A program made the translations under genes and the position numbers. From Nageia nagi (Eukaryota; Pinophyta), in assembly GCA_050084985.1 (NCBI GenBank), contig JBITNC010000001.1, positions 44,764,001-44,828,000 on the forward strand: DNA of 64,000 nt, in the 5' to 3' direction. Shown in pieces: positions 12,783-25,239 of this stretch. A model generated the notes under the pieces. It did no database searches. It had not been told where the DNA came from and saw only the letters and a program-made list of their open reading frames with translations. Position 1 is the first letter of the stretch. Each line of letters starts with the position of its first letter.

Positions 12783-12929
12783 TTATAACTCATACGTACA
12801 TTATTTTAATGAAATGTTGGTGTAATAGTTATCATTCTTGACTAGTCATGATGACTATTTGTTTCCTATAAAATAAGTTGTTACAAATCATTAATTTATA
12901 ATAAAAAAATAAATTTAACAAGTGCATAG

Positions 12930-13045
12930 TAATTTGATACATCCATTGATACATAAGTTCCATACATATAATTTGAATGTACATCCATACAAATTGATAC
13001 ATCCATACATATAACAAATTGATACATCCAAACATATAATACATT
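12930..13045. repeat. Short tandem array of ATTGATACATCCA-type units
   Basis: TTGATACATCCAT/A recurs four times about 20-55 bp apart, interleaved with CATACATATAA. It lies just upstream of the transposase start (minus-strand sense) and may be intronic or 5' leader sequence. Confidence 0.6.
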
Positions 13046-13229
13046 ATCCATATATACAAATTGAAATATCTATTAATACATATCAATAATATATTATTTT
13101 CTATTTTTATTTTTGGGTTTTGGTCTTTGATGAATTATTACATTTTTACCATCTCCTAACTCCAAAGTTCATGCCTTACATGCTGAAGTAGGACTCCTAT
13201 AACTATAATGAGCTAGTAATTAATTACCA

Positions 13230-14467
13230 ATATTAAGAGTTTTCATGGGGAAAAAAAACTATATAATTATTCATTTGTTTACCCATGAAGTCTTCTTTAT
13301 CATTAGTACATTGGTGAAATTCATAATTTGATGCCCATTCTTCATTTACACAACTATTTATGTATCCAAATATGTTTCCTTGTATTTTTGGTTGACCATT
13401 GATGTATAATAATTTTAACTAATTTAGAGGTAGAATATTGGAAGCATTTGCAAATAATCCATATATGAACATACTATACATATATATAGCTAATTATCTC
13501 CAAACTACTTCTATGTAAATTGGCCCATAAAATGGCATTAATAGCTCTATATCAGAACTTGGAGTAACAACCATAGTACTATGTATAAAAAAACCATATA
13601 CAAAGCACATTTCATATGGTTTAATCATGTATTGATGACCATAATAAGGAAATATATCATAAGCCTTTGGAAAAGGTATTTCAACTAGCCATGCATCATA
13701 TGCCCCATGTTCATATGTATATTAATATTTAAGTTGTAGCTTTGGTGGCATGTGCATCAAATCCAAATCATGAACATCCTCCTCTAGTAGATCAAATGGC
13801 TACTCATATGTATCCTTTACTAATTGATCATGAATCTACTTCTAAAATCTTATTCTTGTAGGTATCTCTTTAACTTCATCTATCAATGGAACTACATATT
13901 ATTTTGGCTTCATCTTCTAGATCTACATATTGATTTTATTTAGTTTTATTTGATATCATTCAATATAGAAGAATTCAAAAAAAATCAAATATTGATCAAT
14001 TGATTACCTCACAAGCATCATCATATTCTGATGATGATGATGAATCATTGATCCTTTGCACATTTTTTTTTGCAACATTATTAATAAAATAAAGTTAAAT
14101 ATTGCAAATAATATCATACATGAAAGTGATAATTTAGATGATATTTCCTTTTTAACTACATCTTATGTAATAAAATTTATCTTACCTTATCATCATATGA
14201 TAAAACATCACTCCTCATGAGACATCTAGGAAATATTTGAGGCTCTAAATCAGATGATACATCACTCCCTGGCCTCGTAATAACTGGTGCAAGCAACTCC
14301 TATAAATTAGATGACACATTACTTCTTGGACTCCTAGTAACTGGTGTAGGAAACTCCTCTGAATTAGATAACATATCTCTCCTAACAACTCTCTAATGTT
14401 GAGGTAGTGGCATATGAATATCTAAATCTGATGATACATAATAATTCTTCCACCTTGGTGGCATTAT
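13230..14467 (-). pseudogene. Second minus-strand reading unit of the CACTA element; faint SET-domain likeness
   Basis: The unit opens at about 14,467 with MPPRWKNYYVSSDLD. A stretch with imperfect repeats of the SDVSSDLE / APVITRP type follows, ending at a GTAAGATA-like donor near 14,184. Next is an acidic Ser-rich exon (about 14,075-14,005). A longer region near 13,900-13,280 reads KPYEMCFVYGFFIHSTMV..., then PFYGPIYIEVV, then LYINGQPKIQGNIFGYINSC. The last part resembles the Y-I-D-x-GN-x-x-R-F-I-N-H-S-C signature of SET-domain methyltransferases, with the catalytic Asn-His pair reduced to Asn-Ser. A few stops interrupt it. It could be a captured host fragment, a TNPA-type accessory gene or chance similarity. 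I do not assign a function. Confidence 0.35.
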
Positions 14468-14743
14468 ATAAGCCAATTAGTCACTAACTTATTTTACAAT
14501 TTAAAGAAAAAAAGAGATTAGTACATGAATAATATTAATCTATAAATATTTCAATCTTAGAATTATAATTATTGAAGAAGTAAATCTTTTCAACTACAAA
14601 TATAAAATGATCATATACATCCTATGTAATATAAGACACATCATCAATCAAAGTTCTTTTAGGAGTTATCATTATGGGTAGAGAGAATAGATAATGTACA
14701 AGTGATTTTAGAATAAAATATCCTTCTTTTATTATAATTCAAT

Positions 14744-15937
14744 TCCTAACACAAACCCTAATGCTAACCCTAACCTAACCACTAAACCTAACCCTAACCT
14801 TAACTCTAACCACTAATTATGTACCCTAACTCTAACCCTAACCCTAACCATTAACCCTAACCCTACCCACTAATCATAACCATGATGAACAGTAAGTATG
14901 CTAACCCTAACCTTAACACTAAATCCTAACCATTAATGCTAACCCTAAACACTAAGCCTAACCCTAACCATTAACTCTAACATTAACCCTAACCTTGAGC
15001 ACTAAGTACCCTAACTCTAATGCTAACCCAAATACTAAATCCTAGCCATTAATGCTAACCCTAACTAATAACCCTAACCACTAACCCTAACTCTAACCTT
15101 AATGCTAAACCTAACCTAACCTTAACACTAACCCTAATCACTAATAATCCAAACCATTAACCCTAATACTAATCCTAATGCTAACCCTAACCTAACCACT
15201 AACCCTAACCCTAACCTTAACCCTAACCACTAATTACATACCCTAACTCTAACCTTAACAACCCTAACCATTAAACCTAACCCTAACCCTATCCACTAAC
15301 CATAACCATAACCATTAAGTACCTTAACACTAACCTTAACACTAACCCTAACCCTAACTTCTAACCATAATGCTAACCCTAAATAATAAGCCTAACCCTA
15401 ACCACCTTGAGCACTAAGTACCCTAATGCTAACTCTAACCCAAACCCTAAATGCTAGCCATTAATACTAACCCTAACCATTAACCCTAACTCTAGACTTA
15501 ATGCTAACCTTAACCTAACCTTAATTCTAACTCTAACTCTAACCTTAACTCTAATCGTAATAATAACCCTAACCATTAACCCTAACCCTAACCCTAACCA
15601 CTAATTATGTACCCTAACTCTAACCCTAATGACCTTAACCATTAACCCTAACCCTAACCCTACCCATTAACCATAACCTTGACCACTAAGTACCCTAACA
15701 TACACTAACCTTAACATTGACCCTAATCCTAACCCTAACTCCCAACCATTAATGATAACCCTTAACACTAAGCCTAATCCTAACCATTAACCCTAACCTT
15801 GAGCACTAAGTACCTTAATGCTAACACTAACCCAAACCCTAATTGCTAACCATTAATGCTAACCCTAACCAATAATCCTAACTCTAACCTTAATGTTAAC
15901 CCTAACCTAACCTTAACACTAACCCTAACCACTAACC
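14744..15937 (+). repeat. Interstitial telomere-like repeat tract (degenerate CCCTAA)
   Basis: About 1.2 kb composed almost wholly of CCCTAA/CCCTAAC units mixed with CACTAA, CATTAA and TTAACC variants. The basic unit is the hexamer CCCTAA rather than the heptamer CCCTAAA typical of most plants. Landmarks recur at a larger period: CTAATTAT/C at 14,813, 15,230 and 15,601, and GAGCACTAAG at 14,997, 15,409 and 15,801. The tract is therefore three tandem copies of a ~390-415-bp higher-order unit. It lies between the minus-strand and plus-strand genes of the CACTA element. Confidence 0.92.
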
Positions 15938-15993
15938 CGAAGAACAATGATTTTAACTTAAAATTTTGATTTTTTTTTAAAATTTTTTCTATT

Positions 15994-16024
15994 TGGATGC
16001 AAAAAAGGACTCAAATTTGCATCC
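15994..16024. repeat. Internal inverted repeat resembling CACTA subterminal motifs
   Basis: GGATGCAAA at 15,994-16,002 pairs with TTTGCATCC at 16,016-16,024. Both match the subterminal repeats found at the two ends of the transposon, yet this pair lies in the middle, just after the telomere-like tract. It may mark an old internal junction. Confidence 0.65.
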
Positions 16025-17989
16025 TTTTTTTGTGTGTTGGATTACACCAAAAATCATAAAAAATAAAAGTAGGGCTTCTTGTTACTTTCCCTAGACCCAT
16101 TTGGTGAGACAAGATACAAAATTTGATTTCTAATAGGAGAGCACCAAGTAAGTTGCCTTTTAGCTAATTTCATTCAATTCTAACTCATTTTATACCTAAT
16201 TTCACTTTATTCTAACTTGTTTTTTTTCATTTTTTTGGCATGTTTTCTCATAGGGTTTTGCATTTTATGGGAGAAGAAAGGGTTTCTTGCAAATTCCTTA
16301 GCATTATTTCTAATTTTCACAAGGTATGTACATTCTTGTATATTTCAATTTCTCATGAATTTACACTAAAAAAATTTAGGGATTTTGAAATTATTACAAA
16401 TTTACACTAAAAAACTAGGGTTTTTGAAATTCTCTCTAAATTTTGATCGTATACTATCAACAATGCATGCTAAAATCAAAATTGAATTCCATATGCTAGA
16501 TTTTTTTGAATTCCTCATAAATTTTTTGAATTCCCCATCAAGTTAATTCCATATGCTAGGGTTTTCTAAATTCCTCATCAATAATGCAACAAAAAAATTG
16601 AAAATGCACCAAGAAATTGAAACAAATTCTCTACATTGCACCTTAAAATGAAATGCCAATAAAAATAGAGACATACCTATGCAAATCTTAACTCTGGAAC
16701 TCTTCCTTGTTCTCTAAAAATATTTTTTTACTACCAATTTCTGAAACTCTTCTTATGTTCTAAGAAGTTGCTTCTTAAAATAAGAATTCCACAAACTTGT
16801 TAACTTAATTAATTCTAGTAAATTAAATAGAATTTATTAAATTAAATAGAATTTATTAAATTTTATTAATATATTCTTAAAACTTGTTAATGAAACATCT
16901 TTTCAAAAAGTTATTTTTTAAATTACGTATTATACTACTAAGATTTTCAATTTATGTCAAGTAGAATTCGATTGAAATTATTTGCAATAGTTTAGTTAAA
17001 TTTTTAATGAAGTATTCAAACTAACTTGGGTTAAATTTTGTGAATAAAATTTTAAAAAATCGATTCTAACTTTGTGTGGATTGCATCTTTTGCAACCATT
17101 AATACTACTAATTCCTCTCATGCTCAAGATAAAAAGCTACCATGTAGGTCATATGATCATGCAGGATGGATATTTATGACACAAAATAATAAATAACCAA
17201 TAATAAAAATGTGTACACATAATATGACACAAGTATTTATAGCACTAACTTCGTAATGTAGGTAAACATCCACTTCAAACTTGAGCTTTAATTAACATAT
17301 ATTGACCAACAAAATGATATGCAATCATAGTAGGCTAAAGTACTAGTTTTCTCATGAAGTTTTAGCTTTTATTCCTCTATATTGTTGAAGAAATAAAATC
17401 ATACAATTTGTGTTCTAGCAAGATATCTATTAGCTAGGGTCCTTGCACCATTCTCTAGTAGGTGTTTGCAAATACCTTGTATTTGTAATAAAAATATAAA
17501 TTATTGAAGATAAGGATAATGATTGTATAATTATGTAAGATATGAAAGGAACCATTGTATTCCTCATCATTTCCAAGTTAAGCAAGTCTATCTATTATGG
17601 CCCTTGCACCATTCTCAAATGGGTTTTTGCAAAACCCTTCTATCTAGATCATTCTACACATTTTTGTGCCTAAAATGTTATTTAGTAAATGATGTTATAT
17701 AGTAATTAGTAATGTATTTTTGATATTATTTAGTAAATATTGATGTTATATCTCTAATTTTGTTTACTTTATTCTTGTGATCACCATTTAACACATATGG
17801 GACGTAGAAATAAGGGTGATAAATAAAAGATAAGGGAAAAAGAAAATAAAAAGAAAAGGATACAAAAAAAGAGAAAGATGACATTAAAAACATAAAAAAA
17901 ACACTTGTAAGTATCCATAATGTATTATGTAATATCAATGTAGTTTTAAATTATACTATATATATTTCATTAAGTAGGAAATGTAATCA
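16025..17989. other. AT-rich interior of the CACTA element
   Basis: No coding frame is convincing. A short motif with CCTTGCACCATTCTC is partly duplicated near 17,445 and 17,600. The stretch separates the telomere-like tract from the plus-strand reading unit. Confidence 0.45.
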
Positions 17990-19681
17990 CTTATTTTTTA
18001 ATTTATTAAATAGATAAAGAAGTTAAAGGAGGTTGTTGCATATGCTAAATGTATGTTTAGCTAAGATGAGTGGATGACAATTGTTGGGGGTGATGATGCT
18101 AGAGAAGCATCGTAGAGACCTAGCATCGCTCGTTTAGGTAATAATTTATAATTAATTAGTTAATTTATTAATAAGTAATACAAAATTATTCTAATTTATA
18201 TTTGAAGCATAATTTCAATCAATTTTCATGCAATATATGATTTTAGCAAAGTTGATCAATCAACAATTCTTGTTGAAAACTCAAGGCTCCCTAAATCTTC
18301 AAATTTTTGTGAGGAAGAATGGAGAGGTCCTAAAAAATGAAAATGGTAATAGTTTTAATTTGAAAAATATAAATTTACATATCAGTTAAAAGTATATTGA
18401 TCATTTAATAATATGATTTTGACTATTTTTTAGGTAAACTATTCTATAAATCTCTCCAAAATACTTCAATATAAGAATTTGTAGAAACCCTTAACAAACC
18501 ATAGAAGAAACAAGATGATTTTGGTATGTATTTATTTTCATTTTTTATGCCATTTTTTGGTATGCATGTTTTTCTTTCATTAATTTAATATTTCAAGAGA
18601 CTAAAACTAATTTATTATAATTTATGTTTTTGTAGCAAAAAAGAGAATAATAATAAACTTGAAACATGAATTTGGTGAAGGGTGGAGCGAAAAGAAAGTG
18701 CTCTAGCAAGCAAACTTGAATCTGGAAAGGATTAGAGATCATATCATATGAAAAGTGATGAAACTTTCCACTGACCAAAAAACCCTAGCACAAAAACTAG
18801 TTGATGTTCATAAGAAGGTATGGATATATATTATCATATCCATTTATTATTTGAACATGATTAATTGATTATTTTAATATAATACTAATTAATTATTTCA
18901 TAATAAAGTTTGGAAGATGCTACTTAAGAAAGTAGATGAGAACAAAAAAAGGAAAGCACAAGGCTTGGAGATACCATAAGAAAAAGCATCAAAGTCTCGA
19001 CTTGCTAAATTGGGACATAGTATTATGCATCGAGTGAGAAGTGGAGGGGTGAAGACTATGGAAGCTCAATTTGTAAGTATAATTACTACATATAGTGATT
19101 TTCAATGATATAGGTAAATGGTTTTTAATAAAGTACTAATTATTTTTTTTTATAGTTGAGAGATTTCAATCTATTTCCTGATGCTAATGAACACCAATAT
19201 GACATCACATATGGTTACCAAGCACTAAGGACATGCTGAATGTTTGTGTAAGTAATTTCAATTAATTTATTTAATATTGGCATATCATAAATTTCTTGTA
19301 GGTGATGCATATGTTTTGTAAGTGTGATTGCATGCACATTAATATTTATTTTCTTATTATTTGTAGGAGGGTATTGCATCGTAGGGGGCGAGGGGTGCAT
19401 TATAGGTAGGTGCATCAGAGGAGGGTGATTCATCGTATACCTAGGATGTGAGATCTAATGACTTTTTTGAGGATGAATTAACACATCCTAGTAGGGCATA
19501 TAGTGAGCTAGCATGTCAACTAGGGCATAGACATTATAGTGGGTTAGGCAGTGGCTCAAGTAATGAGTCAAGTGGTGACTACAGTGGGCTAGGTAGTGGC
19601 TCAGGTAGTGAGTCAAGTGGTGATAAGTCAGGTGGTGGTAGTGATTCTAGATCTAGCAATGATATTAATATTGAGGATTAA
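17990..19681 (+). pseudogene. Plus-strand multi-exon reading unit of the CACTA element (possible TNPA-like)
   Basis: Several short open stretches are separated by GTAA/GTAT...AG intervals. Examples are QQFLLKTQGSLNLQIFVRKN near 18,260, NLKHEFGEGWSEKKVL near 18,655, a Lys/Arg-rich stretch ending KSRLAKLGHSIMHRVRSGGV near 19,060, and a final exon (about 19,448-19,681) rich in Ser and Gly with the repeated word SGLGSGS. The basic middle and the position at the opposite end from TNP2 fit the TNPA/Transposase_24 accessory protein that binds subterminal repeats, but no signature motif is decisive. Stops are present in some exons. Confidence 0.35.
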
Positions 19682-20129
19682 TAGTTGTACTATCATTTTG
19701 TACTCATGATGCAGATACTACTAACATTGTATCATTTTTGAGAAATCATGTGGATGTATTCACTTAGATCTATATATCATTTTTATGTATATATGTATAT
19801 CATTTTTTCAAACTTCTATAAGTATGTTATTTTGACATATTTTGATGTGGATATTATCTTGGTTTTGTCAACCCATATTTTGGTGTATAGATTTTAGCAT
19901 AATTTATCATATTTTTGCCCATTTTATCATATTTTTATGAAATGTTATTGGCATATGATCTTATTCAAAATAGGTGCAACATACGATTTGTGTATTATTT
20001 TATTGTACAATTGATAAAATAGGCATATTATTTTGATGTACGATTAACATTTGGATGGAAATGGAAATAGTAATATTAAATATTATAAATCAATTTTTTT
20101 TTACAATTTTTTAGACAAAAATTATGTAA

Positions 20130-20566
20130 TTTTAGACACAAAAAGAGATGCAATGAGAAAAAATGACCCTTTTGGACTCAAAAACTGATGTAATTTTAGA
20201 CCCCTTAAGATGAAATGAAAGATGTAATTTTAGACACCTTAAGATGCAAAAATCAATGCAATAAAGGACTCTTTAAGATGTAAAATAAGATGCAATAAAG
20301 GAATATTTAAGACACAAAATAGGACACCTTCATGTGTAATAAAAGAATGCAAAAATTGGTTTTGATGATGCAAAAAGGACACAAAAATTGGTTTTGGCGA
20401 TGCAAAAAAGGATACAAAAAGTGGCAAGAAAAGACATAATTTTCGATGCAATTTTTGACTTGTAGTTTGCATCCTTTTTTGCATCGAAAAAATGAAAAAA
20501 ACATAAAAAAATATAACAAAGAGTTTAGACACAAAAAAGGATGCAAGTCCCTTTTTGGTAGTAGTG
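20130..20566 (-). repeat. Right subterminal repeat zone and terminal inverted repeat
   Basis: The last ~430 bp contain more than a dozen variants of GATGCAAAA, GGACACAAAA and GATGTAATTTTAGACACC, followed by the TIR whose inverted form is CACTACTACCAAAAAGGG. The motifs match those at the left end. Confidence 0.87.
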
Positions 20567-20682
20567 CAATTATTGGAAAAGCTTGGATCTATCTACCTCT
20601 TGTATCCACCACAAATTATTTACATGTAGTATGATGTTTAGGGTAGAATCATGATATCTTGCATTTCCACCATTAGAATTGT
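20567..20682 (+). repeat. Right half of the split dispersed repeat
   Basis: Starts with CAA (right target-site copy), then TTATTGGAAAAGCTTGG, and aligns to 45,927-46,040 through CACCATTAGAATTGT. Together with 5179-5663 it reconstitutes the repeat found whole at 45,443. Confidence 0.87.
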
Positions 20683-22038
20683 GTAACAAAGGCTTGTTTT
20701 GCTAAAAACATTTAGATGAGATTACTGCATCTAGGAACAAAGGCCTATTTTTCTCAAATCTAACTCAATTGAGATGCAATTCTAACTGCATCTAAGACTA
20801 GTAAGCTATAATTTTTAATTTTTATTTAAAAAATTGTAATAGAAAATGGTTTTTTTGGATTTTCATAGCCAAATGTAGTGGTGTAAAATTGTAGGGGATG
20901 TGTTTGCACCCATGATAGGGTGTGCATCCATTGTTGTTTTAATTTTTTCTTAGTTTCCTTGGTGATTGACTTTTGTTTGTTTAAAGATCTCTCATTTTAG
21001 GAGGGACTTGTAACCTACTTGGCTTTAAACTTGGAGCATGTGGAAACATTATTTTTTGGGTAAGAATTTGGATTTAGTTTTGTACCTTATTCATACTATT
21101 TCATTTCTTTATGCATCCTAGGCTTATCTTGCTTTTGAGTTGTGTATTAGTGAAATTGTATTCATTCTTGGGGGCATTGTTGCATACAAACAAAAAACTA
21201 CTTTGGGTTTAAAATCTATATATTGAATCAATATTTTGCTTATTATTGGAAGCCTTTTTGTTCTTTGTTGTGTGCATCAATTTTTTTTTTCAATTTCATT
21301 TGAAAAAGAAAAAACTTGTCAAAAAAGAGCATACATTGGGAGGGATTGCAAAGCATATTTGAGGGAGTAGTGTGCATCTCATAGTAATTTACATTTCATA
21401 TTTGTTTTTTTGTACTAAAGTCCTTCACATTCCTAGGTAGTTGGTAGGGCACATGGAGTTTATTATCACTACCTAACCCATACTTGAAGTTGAAAACCAA
21501 AGTGGGATACCCCCTCCATTCGGGAAGGTTTCCTATGGAGGGTACCAGAGAACCCTTGAAAAATATTCCACACACCTAGATATTGAACTTTACCTTGTTA
21601 AACACTTAACTATAATCATTGTGTCTAGGTAAATTTAAAGAAGGTTATGTCAAAATTTACAATTGCATTAAAATAAATCAAAAATAAAAAGATAAGTTTC
21701 TAATTGAAAAAAGACAAAACTAGAACAAATAAACAAAAAATTGATATCTTCATATAGTGATTACAAATCATATTGAGTAATTGTTTTAAACTTACACTAA
21801 ACTAAAAAAGAATAAATATTAAAAAAATTTGTAAACTCTTTATTTGGTGTTTTTTTCATTCCCATTTTGTACTTTCATTTCCATTGTAATCATAGTTGTA
21901 AAAGTACTACTTTGTAGTTGTGTTGTAATGGATCTAGATCTATCTAAGGTTTTGGTTTGGTATGAGGATTCCTTGGTTCCAACATTATGAGAATGGTGGA
22001 TATAAGAGCTTCAAAGAAAAAAAAAAGAGGAAAGTGAG
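20683..22038. other. Unassigned stretch upstream of a gypsy element
   Basis: This should contain the 5' LTR and leader of the plus-strand gypsy element, but I could not match it to any 3' LTR candidate after 30,200, so no LTR is called. No coding frame is supported. Confidence 0.4.
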
Positions 22039-24220
22039 ATGAAATATGAGCTCACAAATAGTATTGATGATCAATCCATTGGGTTTCACAAGGCACTACA
22101 AACATTTCAATGTCTTACACTCGAACAATTGGCTAAAGTCATGGAGGAAGTTCACTACACAAGTGGTCCCTTACCACAAGCTTCTCCACAACCATATGAA
22201 ATGCTAAGAGATATTATAATTTGGTATGATAAGTACAATAGTACCATCATGGGTGGGAGTTTATCATCAAATTCTATTGTTACATTTTTATTACTTCTAA
22301 AACTAAATAAAAAATATCTTAATAAAAAGAATTGGTACCAAGAGATGATGGATAATATTCACAAGAATATCCCTCAACTAGACATCTCATAAAGTGATCT
22401 TAATCCACCCAAAATACCCATTTCACAAAATCTTGGCCAAGGTTGGTTTCCACCTTAAGATTGTAAGATACCTACCAACAAAGATACCACACCTAAGTCA
22501 CCTAAACCATCTAAAGAACCTTCGGTTGTAGAGAACCTACAACCAAATATTGATTTGCTTAATTTTCAAAAGAAAATCAAAGAAGCACAAGAAATATTTA
22601 ATTGGAGTTATCCCAAGAAAAGCCTATCATTCCACAACCTCAACCTCAACCCACACCTAAAGTTGAACAACAACTATATTTTCAAAACATAATACCCAAC
22701 TTCCAAAATATTTTTCAACATAAAACACCTCCTCCATATCAAAGGGTAATGAAGTCCAACCAAGCTAGCTCTCCTCAAAACATTGCCTTCCAAAATTTAC
22801 CTAATGTCCAAAACACTAGTGCTAATAATTTTCAAATTCCATAAAAACATGTGTCTTGGAGCATTAATACACAAGGCCAAATACTTCATATTGATCAATA
22901 CAACCAAGCCAATCTTGATGATTTGGATGGCCTTGGTCAACCTTTTGTACAAAACCAATCAAATACCTAAAGTGGATTAAACCAAGGTAGAAATCACATT
23001 CAAACTCCTCCATTCAATAATACCCAAAGTGAATTAAACCAAGGTATGAATCACTTTCAAATGCCTCCATTCCATAATACCCAAGGTGGGCTAACCAAGG
23101 TATAGCTCATTTCCAAAATATTCCATTACAAAATACCTCCAACCATCACATGCAAAATCCTCATGGAACTCATATACCAATACAATACCCAACAAGGTTC
23201 CTCAAGTCCATCCATGGAGGAGATGCAATAATTTATTAGGAACATGTAAAGTCTTATGTACCAAAATAAGTGGCTGATTTACATACAATTCAAAATTAGA
23301 ATATCTCTCATGGTACATAACAAGGGCAAGGTTATGGTATGCAACTGAATAGTGATCAACATATACAACAAAGTTATGGTGCTAATACTCAATTTCAGCC
23401 CCAATATCCATAACAAGTTTATAACCAAAATCTTAGGCACAATACAAAAAGATAATCATGGGGTCAACAAGGTACCTTTTATAACCCCAATGCATATGGT
23501 TTAAAGAGGAAAATGAGTTTGTTAAATTAGCCAAATCAGTTTCATGGTGGATTAAATCCACCCCATGGTGGACGAAATCCATCTTTTGGAGTACCTAATG
23601 TGAATGAGGAAAGCCAAATTATGAGAAGGTTGAAAGAGTTAGAAACTAAAGTATATAATCCAAGATTTTCTAAATTGATCTATGGGGGAGATTTTTAATG
23701 AGCTTATAAATCCTTGTATTCCCATGAGAACTTACCCCAAGAAGTTTGAGATGCCCAAAATAGACAAGTTAAAAAATAAGAAGGATCCAAAAAAGCATTT
23801 GAGGCACTTCAAAAATGCTTTTTATTTGATTGTGAATGATAGTTCTCTCCTATTGAGAACTTTTCCTATGACAATTGGGGGATAAACTATGAATTGGTAC
23901 AACTCACCTACACAACATAACTTGTATTCATTTGAGAAAATTGCAAACCTCTTTCTTGAACATTTCTCTATCAATATCAAGAAGAGGTATTTCATTATAG
24001 AATTGATGAAGTTGGATCAATTTGATCAATAAACCATTTTTGACTATGTTTCTAAGTGGTAGTATTTAATTATAGATATGAACTTCTCATTTCCTCAAGA
24101 GGAGTTGGTGATACTTTTTAGCAAATGTTACATTAGGAAAATCTCTATATATCTACAAATACGACAACATAGGACCTTTGAGGAAGCAAGTTTCTAAGCA
24201 AAGGTTATTGAGGAAGTAAT
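22039..24220 (+). pseudogene. Gag region of the Tat-type element
   Basis: Begins with an open 117-residue stretch (22,039-22,392). A Pro/Gln/Asn-rich spacer to about 23,600 follows, then the conserved gag core: FEMPKIDKLKNKKDPKKHL..F at about 23,740-23,805, then LLRTFPMTIGG and, after a TAA, WYNSP..QHNLYSFEKIANLF. This matches the retrotransposon gag block with KLPK-D-Y-G-DPxxHLxxF and FPLSLxGxAxxWYxxL. No CCHC knuckle is seen in the region that follows. Confidence 0.75.
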
Positions 24221-25239
24221 AATTCAGAATGGTGAGAATAAGGTGGTAAAAAAGGAAAATGGTAATAATGGTTATAGATATAACAAGAGTGGTGCTACAA
24301 ATGGAAGCAACCCCCAAGTTAACCTATTAATGCTCCAAGCACCACCACCTCCTTGAGTGCTAAATGTTCAACATGCTAACCAAATGAATGTACCAAATTG
24401 AACTTATAACCAAAATCAAGCACAAGGCATAAATTAGAATCAAATACAAGGACATTCTTTTAGGCTGTAGAGGAATTTTGAGCTATTGGGTGAACCTTTA
24501 TCCAAGATATTCACAAAATTTAATGATGTTAAACTATTAATATTACTAAAAGTGTGGTGGGATCCTTATTGGGTCACCAAACCATGGTATAAAGATGATG
24601 AGTTTTATGATTTCCATAGGACATAAAGCCACAATATTGACCATTACATCTATTTGCATAATGTCATTTAGAGCTCCATATATTCAGGAAAGTTAGTTCT
24701 TAATGGTAACTCTTTGGATCCTAATGCCAATTTACAAGTATATCAAAATCCATTGCCCCAACAAAGTGTGAACCAATTTGGTACCACTAGGAATCACAAT
24801 CATAATATACATTACAAATAGAATGTAACAATAATAGGTTAGGGAAGTAGAACAAGCACAAGATCAGATGCACATTGTAGGTATGGTTAATATTTCCAAT
24901 AGGGCTAATTAGTATTAAGATAGAGGAAAGGGTTAGAGAAAAAATTACTAGGAGGCAAGAGTGGATATTAATATGCCTAATCATATTCCTCCTCCTCCAG
25001 CATAGTAGGGTGTCAAAGAGAAGTTATAAAGTGATCTAGAACAATAGTTAAGATTCACCCCCATAAAATTCTCTCTATGGGACCTTATCAGAAATTCCCA
25101 TCAACATAAAGAGCCTTTGGATCATATTTTACAAAATATAGAGTTAGATGCCTCAAATCCTAATGCTTTCATCAACTTTATTGGGAGTGTACAAGTGAAT
25201 GTGGATCCATTCATTCCATTCTTTTAGTGTGAAATAAAA

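Larger units (their letters stand above)
5664..20566 (-). mobile_element. CACTA (En/Spm-type) DNA transposon, 14.9 kb
   Basis: Both ends carry the superfamily signature: CACTACTACCAAAAGG at 5664 and its inverted form ending TTTTTGGTAGTAGTG at 20,566. Flanking trinucleotides are TAA and CAA. The interrupted repeat is present uninterrupted at 45,443-46,040, which fixes both breakpoints. Subterminal zones at both ends are dense in short repeats of the GATGCAAA / GGACACAAA type, as expected for transposase-binding regions. Internal content: TNP2-type transposase on the minus strand, a second minus-strand multi-exon unit, a telomere-like tract and a plus-strand multi-exon unit. The transposase contains stops, so this copy is not autonomous. 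The strand given is that of the transposase. Confidence 0.93.

Noticed and set aside
14744-15937. A true chromosome end or telomere assembly
   Set aside because: Units are highly degenerate, organised in 400-bp repeats and flanked on both sides by CACTA sequence, so this is interstitial.
20239-20546. Overlapping ORFs of 79-97 codons rich in Phe, His and Leu
   Set aside because: They are translations of the subterminal repeat zone of the CACTA element and not genes.
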